The position numbers were made by a program, and so were the translations under genes. The notes under the pieces are model-generated. The model saw nothing but the letters and a program-made list of their open reading frames with translations, did no database searches and was not told where the DNA came from. DNA of 64,000 nucleotides from Pseudonocardia halophobica (lineage in GTDB: Bacteria; Actinomycetota; Actinomycetes; Mycobacteriales; Pseudonocardiaceae), in assembly GCF_027922425.1 (NCBI RefSeq), contig NZ_BSFQ01000025.1, positions 1 to 64,000 on the forward strand, written 5' to 3'. This document shows, one piece after another, positions 24,684 to 32,212 of this stretch (position 1 is its first letter; each line of letters opens with the position of its first letter).

Positions 24684-26039
24684 ATGTCCCGACCCGCCGC
24701 GCGTACCGCGGGGTCCAGGGCGGTCGTCCTGACCTGCCTCGCGGTCACCGTCCTCGACGGCATCGACCTGCTGATGTTCGGCGCCGTCATGCCCGTGCTG
24801 ATCCAGAACAAGGAATGGGGCATCACGGCGGTCGAGGCCGGGTTCATCGGCAGCCTCTCGCTGTTCGGGATGATGCTCGGCGCGATGCTCGCCGGGTACC
24901 TCACCGACATCGTCGGCCGCCGGCCCATCGTGCTCGCCTGCGTCGCGAGCTTCAGCATCTTCACCGCGCTGTGCGCGGTGGCGACCAACCTGCAGATGTT
25001 CGGCGCCTTCCGCCTGCTGGCCGGCCTCGGCTTCGGCGGGGCACTGCCCACGGTGATCGCACTGACGATGGAGTACGTGCGGATCGAACGCCGGCAGTTC
25101 TACAACGGCGTGATCCAGACCGGCTTCCCGATCGGTGGCGCCATCATCTCCGTCATCGCGATCTTCGTGATCCCCGCGTTCGGCTGGCACTCGCTCTTCG
25201 CCGCCGCCGGCATCATCGGGATCGCGCTCTTCGTGGTGGCTTATCGGAACCTGCCGGAGTCGCTGGCCTTCCTCGTGGCCCGCGGCCGGCACGAGGAGGC
25301 GCAGGCGCTGGCCGAGCGGTACGACCTGGGACGCAGCGCCGAGTCGGCCGTCGCGCTGCAGGCGGCTCCGCCCGCCGCGGAGGGCCGTCGGCGGTCCGCG
25401 CTGCGGACCCTGTTCGTCCCGGGCTTCCGCCTCGCCACCGTGCTCTTCCCGCTGATCAGCTTCTTCGGGCTGCTCGTGTCCTACGGCATGAACACCTGGA
25501 TCCCGCAGATCCTCCGGTCCACCGGCTACGACCTCGGCTCCGCGCTCACCTTCCTCCTGGCGTTCAACATCGGCAGCGCGATCGGCATGGTCGTCCTCAC
25601 CGGGCTGGCGGACCGCTTCGGGTCCCGCAAGGTGATCTCGACCGGCTTCGTCCTGGGCGCGCTGGCCGTCGCCACGCTGACGCTCGGCCCGGCGCAGGGT
25701 GTGGTCTTCGCGCTGGTGCTCCTGATCGGGTTCTGCGCGTCGTCCCAGACCGCCGTCTACGGGTTCGCGGGGATCTACTACCCGGCGGCCTCGCGCGGGA
25801 CCGTCCTCGGTCTCTGCACCGGCCTCGGCCGGCTCGGCGGCGTCGTCGGGCCGATCATGGTGGGTCTCATCATGGCGACCTCCGCGGGTGCGACCGGCGC
25901 CTTCTGGGCCTTCGCGGCCGTGGGCGTCGCGGCGTCCGTCCTCGTGGCGGCGGTGCCCCGCAGCGGGCTCGCCGACCGCCGCGCCGAGCCACGGCCCGTC
26001 GCCGAGCCGGGTACCTCCGAGACCCCGGCCACCGCATGA
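24684..26039 (+). CDS. MFS transporter, aromatic acid:H+ symporter (AAHS) type
   Basis: Twelve-segment major facilitator of 451 aa. Segment 1 carries the AAHS hallmark LDGIDLLMFG, and the loop after segment 2 has GYLTDIVGRRP (the DRxGRR-type motif). AAHS members import aromatic or alicyclic carboxylates such as benzoate, 4-hydroxybenzoate or shikimate-like acids. The cargo here is unknown. GAGGAG precedes the ATG. It heads an operon of overlapping genes running to the LLM protein at 32191, so it is probably the uptake step for the substrate of the P450/BVMO branch (inference). It ends with a Pro/Ala-rich cytoplasmic tail. Confidence 0.9.
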   Translation: MSRPAARTAGSRAVVLTCLAVTVLDGIDLLMFGAVMPVLIQNKEWGITAVEAGFIGSLSLFGMMLGAMLAGYLTDIVGRRPIVLACVASFSIFTALCAVATNLQMFGAFRLLAGLGFGGALPTVIALTMEYVRIERRQFYNGVIQTGFPIGGAIISVIAIFVIPAFGWHSLFAAAGIIGIALFVVAYRNLPESLAFLVARGRHEEAQALAERYDLGRSAESAVALQAAPPAAEGRRRSALRTLFVPGFRLATVLFPLISFFGLLVSYGMNTWIPQILRSTGYDLGSALTFLLAFNIGSAIGMVVLTGLADRFGSRKVISTGFVLGALAVATLTLGPAQGVVFALVLLIGFCASSQTAVYGFAGIYYPAASRGTVLGLCTGLGRLGGVVGPIMVGLIMATSAGATGAFWAFAAVGVAASVLVAAVPRSGLADRRAEPRPVAEPGTSETPATA

Positions 26040-26494
26040 GCACGAGCGAACGCACGGCACTCTCCGCCGAGCAGCTGTACGGCACCTGGGACCTGGTCCG
26101 CTTCGTCCGGCTCGTCGACGGTGAGGTCATCGGCGACGTCCTCGGACCCGACCCCGTGGGGCGGATCAGCTACCAGCCCGACGGGCGGGTGACGGCACTG
26201 CTCATGCAGCGCGAGCGCGCCTGGCCCACCGACGGCGACTTCCTGCAGGTCGACGACGCCACCCGCGGCGCCGCCGCCCTCGGTTTCGTCGGCTACGGCG
26301 GCTGGTTCGAGCTGGCGGGGGACACGGTGACCCACCACCTCGACATCTCCCTCTACCCGGAGCACCCGGGGACGGACCTGGTCCGGGTCGCGCGCTGGGA
26401 GGACGGGCTGCTGGTGCTGCGGACCGAGGAACGCCGCACCCGGTCGGGCCGCCTGCTGTACGACGAGCTGAGCTGGCGGCCGCTCACCCGCTGA
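26036..26494 (+). CDS. Lipocalin-like domain protein
   Basis: 152-aa protein with the pattern LYGTWDLVRF, GRISYQPDGRVTALLM, and HHLDISLYPEHPGTDLVR typical of the bacterial lipocalin-like (Lipocalin_5) family, predicted to form a small beta-barrel that binds a hydrophobic ligand. ATG overlaps the transporter stop by 4 nt. No signal peptide is visible, so it is cytoplasmic. It may bind or isomerise a pathway intermediate. Function is unproven in this family. Confidence 0.8.
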   Translation: MSTSERTALSAEQLYGTWDLVRFVRLVDGEVIGDVLGPDPVGRISYQPDGRVTALLMQRERAWPTDGDFLQVDDATRGAAALGFVGYGGWFELAGDTVTHHLDISLYPEHPGTDLVRVARWEDGLLVLRTEERRTRSGRLLYDELSWRPLTR

Positions 26495-26530
26495 CCCGCA
26501 CTCCGTCCCGACGACGATCGGAGTACCGCC

Positions 26531-27733
26531 ATGCCCACCCGAACCGAGGACGTCCCCGCCGAGCTGGTGGTGGACTTCGACATCGCCGATCCCGCCCTCG
26601 CCGTCCCGCACGAAACACTGGCCGCGTACCAGGAGAAGACGCCGGTCGCCTGGTCGCCGCGGCACGGCGGGCACTGGATCCTCACCCGCTACGACGACTG
26701 CCACGAGGCCTGCCGGGACTGGGAGGTCTTCTCCGTCGAGAACGCGCAGGTCCCGCGCATCACCACCGAGCCCTCGATCCCCAACGAGATCGACCCGCCC
26801 GCGCACAAGCACTACCGGGACGTGCTCAACCCGCTGTTCAGCCCGCGCCGGATGAAGGCCCTCGAGGACCGGATCCGCGCGGTGGCCGTCGAGCTGATCG
26901 ACGCCTTCGCCGCGCGAGGGACCTGCGAGTTCGTGACCGAGTTCGCGCAGCCGATCACGGCCGGCACGTTCGTCGCGCTGATGGGCTGGCCCGCCGAGCA
27001 CGCCCCGCAGTTCGACCGCTGGACCACCGACATGCTCGTCGGGAAACCGGGGGCGTCCCCGGAGGAGGACGCCCGGGTCCGCTCCGAGGCCAACGACGCG
27101 GTGTTCGCCTACTTCGGCGACATGATCGCCCGGCGGAACGACCCGCGGCCGGACGACGTCATGTCCGTGCTGTTCACCGCCCGGTACGACGACGAACGCC
27201 CGCTCACCGACACCGAGCTCCAGAAGATGTTGTGGCTGCTGATGGTCGGTGGCCTGCACACCGTCCGCGGGGTGCTGTCCTTCGGGATGCTGCACTTCCT
27301 GCGCGACCGCGCCCAGCGGGACGCCCTGATCGCCGATCCCGGCCTCGCCGGTGCCGCGGCGGAGGAACTGCTGCGCATCGACTCGCCGGTCGCGCTCGGC
27401 AGGCTCGTGAAGAAGCGGACGGTCGTGCGCGGGGTGACCCTCGAGCCGGGCGACCGGGTGCTGCTGATGTCGTCGGCCGCGGGTCGGGACCCCGCCGAGT
27501 TCGAGGACCCGGGCACCCTCCGGCTCGACCGCCCGACCAACCGCCACCTGGCCTTCGGGGCCGGGATCCACCGCTGCGTCGGCTCCCACCTGGCCCGCAT
27601 CGAGATCCGCACGGCGCTGGAGGAGATCCACCGCCGGATGCCCGACTACGAGCTGGACGGGGATCCGGTGTTCCACCACAGCCAGGTGCGAGGGCTCGAG
27701 TCGCTGCCCCTGCGCTTCACCCCGTCCCGGTGA
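26531..27733 (+). CDS. Cytochrome P450 with an unusual I-helix (GGLHT), paralogue
   Basis: Soluble P450 of 400 aa, with ExxR in EELLR, NRHLAFGAGIHRCVG heme loop with C349, and I-helix GGLHT (240-244) where AGxD/ET is expected. The same substitution in the P450 at 12028-13236 shows that it is inherited and not an error. ATG is 36 nt after the lipocalin-like gene with GGAG upstream. The following SDR starts inside its stop codon. In this operon it would introduce a hydroxyl group that is oxidised to the ketone used by the BVMO (inference). Confidence 0.93.
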   Translation: MPTRTEDVPAELVVDFDIADPALAVPHETLAAYQEKTPVAWSPRHGGHWILTRYDDCHEACRDWEVFSVENAQVPRITTEPSIPNEIDPPAHKHYRDVLNPLFSPRRMKALEDRIRAVAVELIDAFAARGTCEFVTEFAQPITAGTFVALMGWPAEHAPQFDRWTTDMLVGKPGASPEEDARVRSEANDAVFAYFGDMIARRNDPRPDDVMSVLFTARYDDERPLTDTELQKMLWLLMVGGLHTVRGVLSFGMLHFLRDRAQRDALIADPGLAGAAAEELLRIDSPVALGRLVKKRTVVRGVTLEPGDRVLLMSSAAGRDPAEFEDPGTLRLDRPTNRHLAFGAGIHRCVGSHLARIEIRTALEEIHRRMPDYELDGDPVFHHSQVRGLESLPLRFTPSR

Positions 27734-28553
27734 GCCCAGAGTCGAGGAGCATCGCGAAGAAGCTCGACTTCGGCGGCCGCCGGGCGCTGGTGACCGGCGC
27801 GGCGTCGGGCATCGGCCGGGCGACGGCGCGGTGGCTCGACGAGGCCGGGGTCGCCGGGTTGATCCTCGTCGACGTCGATGCCACGGGACTGGCGGCCGTC
27901 GACCTCTCGTGCGAGGTCCGACGGGTCGTCGGGACGTCGGGGACCCGGGTCTCTGGGAGCGGATCGAGGCCGAGACGTCGCGGCTCGACCACGCCGTGCT
28001 CAACGCCGGGGTGCCGCCGGCCGGTTCTCCCGTCGCGGACACATCCGCGGAGCAGTGGCGTCGGGTCCTGGGCACGAATCTGGACGGCGCGTTCCACGGA
28101 CTGCGGTGTGCGTTGCGGCTGATGCGGGGCCGGGGCGGCAGCATCGTCCTGACCTCGTCCGTCGCCGGGATCAGGCCGATGGAGGGGACCGCGGACTACG
28201 GCGCGGCGAAGGCGGCGCTGGGTCATCTGGCGAAGGTCGCGGCGCTGGAGAACGCCGCCGACGGGATCCGGGTCAACGTCGTCGTGCCGGGCAGTGTGGA
28301 CAGTGGGATCTGGGACGCGCAGGAGACGTTCCGGCAGGCCGTCGCGGACCGTGGCGGCGACCGCGCGGACCTCGTCGCGGAGCTCGGCGCGCTCAACACC
28401 CCGCGCGGCCGGTGGGCGCAGCCGGAGGAGATGGCGGACTCCATCGGCTTCCTCCTCTCCGACCTGGCCGCCAACGTGACGGGCGCCCACCTGGTCAGCG
28501 ACGGCGGGATCTCCCTGGTCAGCGCCCGGAGCCGGATGCCGGAGCCACGGTGA
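27730..28553 (+). pseudogene. Frameshifted short-chain dehydrogenase
   Basis: The gene starts with GTG inside the P450 stop and encodes a good SDR N-terminus (RRALVTGAASGIGRATARWL, then LILVDVD) until about 27932. There the frame is lost by what looks like one missing base. The next frame continues without gap from DVGDPGLWERIEAETSRLDH through LNAG, the SSVAG serine block and YGAAK to VTGAHLVSDGGIS. All catalytic elements are present across the two frames. It is either a recent inactivation or a sequencing error, because the rest of the operon is intact and the 3' part retains strong coding character. Intact, it would be an alcohol dehydrogenase of about 273 residues. Confidence 0.8.
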
Positions 28554-29494
28554 CCGCGATCGACCCGGAGCTCGAGCCACTCCTGGAGCGGATGCCCACG
28601 CGGCCGTTCGGCGCGGACACCCTCGAGGCCGACCGGGCGGGAATGCGCGCCGTCTGGTCCGGCGCGGGCCCGCCGCCCGCGGACGGGGTCACACGGTCCG
28701 AGCGACGGGTGCCCGGCACGGACGTCGGGGTCGTGGTCTTCGAGCCTGCCGTGCGGACAGGTGTCGTGCCCGCGCTCCTCTTCATCCACGGCGGCGGGTT
28801 CGTGGGGGATACGGCCGACAACGGGGCGCCGTTCAACCGGCGGATCGTGGCGGAGCTGGGCATCATGGTCGTCTCCGTCGACTACCGGCTCGCGCCCGAG
28901 GCGCGCTACCCCAGCCAGATCGAGGACTGCTATGCGGCGCTGCGCTGGCTGCACTCCGAGGCCGCGGAGCTCGGCGTCGACCCGACGCGGATCGCCGCGG
29001 AGGGGGTGAGCGCGGGCGGCGCGCTCGCCGCGGCGCTGGCGCTCATGGCCCGCGACAAGGCGGAGTTCCCGCCGCTCGTCCTGCAGTCGTTGATCTACCC
29101 GATGCTCGACGACCGCTCTGTCGCGCCGGACGGCGTCACCGGGGAGATCGCCTGGTTCCGGGAGAGCAACGACTTCGGCTGGTCCTGCCTGCTCGGCGCC
29201 GATGCGGTGGGCGGGCCGGACGTGTCGCCCTACGCCGCCCCGGCGCGCGCGACAGACCTGTCCGGGCTGCCGCCCACCTATATCGGTGCCGCCGGACTGG
29301 ACCTGCTCGTCTACCAGGACCTCGACTACGCCACGCGCCTGATCGCGGCGGGCGTCCCGACCCGGGTCGAGGTCTACCCGCGGACCTTCCACGGCTTCGA
29401 CGTGGGAACGGCGCGGGTGAGCGAGGACTTCAAGCGCAGCCGCCTCGCCGTGCTGCGGCGCGGCCTCGGAATCAGTACAGGAGACGCATCGTGA
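28550..29494 (+). CDS. Alpha/beta-hydrolase esterase, HSL family
   Basis: Hormone-sensitive-lipase-type esterase of 314 aa. Oxyanion motif HGGG is at 80-83, nucleophile S154 in GVSAGG, and the acid and base are probably D251 (AGLDLL) and H281 (FHGF). GTG start overlaps the SDR stop, and its TGA overlaps the GTG of the BVMO. Esterases beside BVMOs typically hydrolyse the ester or lactone formed by the monooxygenase, and the coupled translation supports that role here. Confidence 0.92.
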   Translation: MTAIDPELEPLLERMPTRPFGADTLEADRAGMRAVWSGAGPPPADGVTRSERRVPGTDVGVVVFEPAVRTGVVPALLFIHGGGFVGDTADNGAPFNRRIVAELGIMVVSVDYRLAPEARYPSQIEDCYAALRWLHSEAAELGVDPTRIAAEGVSAGGALAAALALMARDKAEFPPLVLQSLIYPMLDDRSVAPDGVTGEIAWFRESNDFGWSCLLGADAVGGPDVSPYAAPARATDLSGLPPTYIGAAGLDLLVYQDLDYATRLIAAGVPTRVEVYPRTFHGFDVGTARVSEDFKRSRLAVLRRGLGISTGDAS

Positions 29495-31323
29495 CGACCT
29501 GCGGACCCTCGTCCACGCCCACCGACCTCGACATCCCTGCGCTGCGGGAGAAGTACGCCGCGGAACGGGACAAGCGCCTGCGGACCGACGGGTCGGCGCA
29601 GTACATCCACACCGGACAGGGCGAGCGCGACGACTTCTTCGAGGCCGACCCGCACAGCCCGCCCGTCGTGCGCGAGCCGCTGCACGAGGACGTCGAGGTC
29701 CTGGTGGTCGGCGGCGGGTTCGCGGGGTTGCTCACCGGCGCGCACCTGAAGGAGGCGGGCGTCGAGGACGTCCGGATCGTCGACATGGGCGGGGACTTCG
29801 GCGGCGTCTGGTACTGGAACCGGTACCCGGGGATCCAGTGCGACAACGAGTCCTACTGCTACATCCCGCTGCTCGAGGAACTGGACGCCATGCCGTCCAA
29901 GCGGTTCCCGGACGGCGCGGAGATCTACGAGCACTGCCGCGCCATCGGCAAGCACTACGGCCTCTACGACGGCGCCCTGTTCGGCACCATGATCCGCGCG
30001 ATGCGCTGGAACGAGACGACCAGGCGCTGGACCGTCACCACCAACCACGACGACGAGCTGCGCGCACGCTACGTCGTGATGGCGACCGGGCCGTGGAGCA
30101 AGCCGAAGCTGCCCGGGATCCCCGGCCTCCACGACTTCGCCGGCCACACCTTCCACTCGGCGCGGTGGGACTACGGCTACACCGGGGGCAGCCCCGGAGA
30201 CACGGTGTTGGACAAGCTGCACGACAAGCGCGTCGCGGTGATCGGGACCGGCGCCACGGCGATCCAGATCGTGCCGTACCTCGCCCGGTACGCGAAGCAC
30301 CTCACCGTCTTCCAGCGCACACCGTCCGCCGTGGACGAACGCCGCAACCCGCCCACCGATCCCGAGTGGGCGGCGTCGTTGACGCCGGGCTGGCAGAAAC
30401 GCCGGCAGGCCGCCTTCCACGCCTTCGCCTCCGAGCCGTTCCCGACGCTCTCGCCCGCGGAGGACGTCGCCTGCGACTTCTTCACCGAGGTGGGGCGGAA
30501 CGTCTCCGCGCGCATCGCGGGTTGCACCCTGGAACCCACCGAGCTCGCCGCGATCCGCGAGCAGGAGGACTACGGCGTGATGGAGCGCGTCCGGCGACGC
30601 GTCGACGACATCGTGCACGACCCGGAGACGGCCGAGGCGCTCAAGCCCTACTACCGTTACCTGTGCAAGCGGCCCTGCTCCAGTAATGACTACCTGGAGA
30701 CCTTCAACCGGCCCAACGTCACGCTGGTCGACGTGTCGGCCACCAAGGGCATCGAGCGGATGACCGCGAGGGGCCTGGTGGCGGGCGGGCAGGAGCACGA
30801 GGTCGACTGTGTGATCTTCGCCAGCGGCTTCGAGATCACCGCCCAGGACCTGAGCGTGGCCTCCGGCATCGACGCGATCGAGGGTCGGGGCGGGCTGTCC
30901 CTTTTCGACCATTGGCGGGACGGCTTCCGCACTCTGCACGGCCTCACGAGCCACGGCTTCCCCGGCCTGTTCTTCACGGGGAACACCCAGGGCGGGGGCA
31001 ACGCCAGCGTCACGGCGAACTATGTGCAGCAGGGCGAGCACATCGCCTACCTGATCGCCGCGGCGACGGCCCGCGGCGCCGCGACCATCGAGCCGACCCG
31101 CGAGGCGCAGGACGCGTGGGTCGCGCTGATCAAGGAACTCGCCCCGCCGAAGACGTTCCTCGAACAGTGCACGCCGGGCTACTACAACAACGAGGGCGGC
31201 GGTCACGGCGGCATCCGGCCCGCCACCGGCGAGCGGTACGGGCGCGGGTTCTACGAGTTCGACCGGCTCCTGCGGGACTGGCGGGACGCCGGTGACCTGG
31301 CCGGGATCGAGCTGGTGCGCTGA
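29491..31323 (+). CDS. Type I Baeyer-Villiger monooxygenase
   Basis: Flavoprotein monooxygenase of 610 aa. FAD-binding GGGFAG is at 74-79, the BVMO fingerprint FAGHTFHSARWD (F216 to D227, matching FxGxxxHxxxWD) precedes the second dinucleotide motif GTGATA (252-257), and SGFE appears near 470. The length and the roughly 60-residue N-terminal extension fit the CPDMO/PAMO-like groups better than the shorter cyclohexanone enzymes. That placement is approximate. It should convert a ketone to an ester or lactone with O2 and NADPH. Together with the P450, SDR and HSL esterase it forms a complete hydroxylate-oxidise-insert-hydrolyse route. Confidence 0.93.
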   Translation: MTTCGPSSTPTDLDIPALREKYAAERDKRLRTDGSAQYIHTGQGERDDFFEADPHSPPVVREPLHEDVEVLVVGGGFAGLLTGAHLKEAGVEDVRIVDMGGDFGGVWYWNRYPGIQCDNESYCYIPLLEELDAMPSKRFPDGAEIYEHCRAIGKHYGLYDGALFGTMIRAMRWNETTRRWTVTTNHDDELRARYVVMATGPWSKPKLPGIPGLHDFAGHTFHSARWDYGYTGGSPGDTVLDKLHDKRVAVIGTGATAIQIVPYLARYAKHLTVFQRTPSAVDERRNPPTDPEWAASLTPGWQKRRQAAFHAFASEPFPTLSPAEDVACDFFTEVGRNVSARIAGCTLEPTELAAIREQEDYGVMERVRRRVDDIVHDPETAEALKPYYRYLCKRPCSSNDYLETFNRPNVTLVDVSATKGIERMTARGLVAGGQEHEVDCVIFASGFEITAQDLSVASGIDAIEGRGGLSLFDHWRDGFRTLHGLTSHGFPGLFFTGNTQGGGNASVTANYVQQGEHIAYLIAAATARGAATIEPTREAQDAWVALIKELAPPKTFLEQCTPGYYNNEGGGHGGIRPATGERYGRGFYEFDRLLRDWRDAGDLAGIELVR

Positions 31324-31324
31324 G

Positions 31325-32191
31325 ATGCGGATCGGGGCGGTGTTCCCGCAGTACGACGTGCTGCGGGACGCGGCCGACATCGCGGAGTTCGCCCGCGGGG
31401 TCGAGGGGCTGGGGATGGACCACCTCCTCGTCTACGACCACGTGCTCGGCGTCGATCCGGCGGTTCGTCCGGAATGGACGCACCTCTACCGGAACGACTC
31501 GGAGTTCCACGAACCCTTCGTGCTCTTCGGGTACCTGGCCGCCGTGTGCCGGCTCGAGCTGGTGACCGGCGTGCTGGTGCTGCCACAGCGGCAGACCGCG
31601 CTCGTGGCCAAACAGGCGGCGCAGGCGGCCTGGCTCGCCGAGGGCGGCCTGCGGCTCGGGGTCGGTCTGGGCTGGAACGAGTCCGAATACCGCGCGCTCG
31701 GCGTGCCCTTCGCCCGACGTGGGGCGCGGATCCAGGAACAGGTCGCGCTGCTGCGGTCGCTGTGGTCGGCGCCGTCGGTCACGGCGCGGACGAGCGTCGA
31801 GGAGCTCGACGGTGTCGGCCTCGCGCCGCGGCCGCGCCGGGAGATCGCGGTGTGGCTGGCGGGGAAGGCACCCGCGGCGCTCGCCCGGGTGGGGCGGATC
31901 GCCGACGGCTGGTTCCCGCTGGAGAAGCCGGGCGCGGAGGCGGCCGCGCGTCTGGAGGCGGTGCGCCGGGCGGCACGCGAGGCGGGGCGCGACCCGGCCG
32001 GGATCGGCGTCGAGCCGCGGATCCGGGTGCCGGGTCGACCCGCGGACGAGCTGGCGGCGGAGATCGGCTTCTGGGTCGACCACGGCGCGTCGCACCTGTC
32101 GTTCAGCACGATGGACGCCGGCCTGGGGTCGGTGGCGGAGCACCTGCGCCATCTCGAGAGCGCGCTGGGCACGGTCTCGCGAGGGAGGTGA
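31325..32191 (+). CDS. LLM-class flavin-dependent oxidoreductase
   Basis: Luciferase-like protein of 288 aa beginning MRIGAVFPQYDV, with LRLGVGLGWNESEYRALG and GRIADGWFP, which are typical of F420-dependent members of the family (GxGxGWNxxEY). ATG is 1 nt after the BVMO stop. The cofactor and reaction are not determined. It could supply reduced flavin or reduce an intermediate. Last gene of the operon, convergent with the molybdoenzyme gene whose stop is 21 nt away. Confidence 0.87.
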   Translation: MRIGAVFPQYDVLRDAADIAEFARGVEGLGMDHLLVYDHVLGVDPAVRPEWTHLYRNDSEFHEPFVLFGYLAAVCRLELVTGVLVLPQRQTALVAKQAAQAAWLAEGGLRLGVGLGWNESEYRALGVPFARRGARIQEQVALLRSLWSAPSVTARTSVEELDGVGLAPRPRREIAVWLAGKAPAALARVGRIADGWFPLEKPGAEAAARLEAVRRAAREAGRDPAGIGVEPRIRVPGRPADELAAEIGFWVDHGASHLSFSTMDAGLGSVAEHLRHLESALGTVSRGR

Positions 32192-32212
32192 ACCGCCGGT
32201 CCCCGCTCGGGC

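Noticed and set aside
31292..32191. Earlier start for the second LLM protein at 31292
   Set aside because: It would add MTWPGSSWC inside the BVMO 3' end. The ATG at 31325 directly gives the family N-terminus MRIGAVFPQ.
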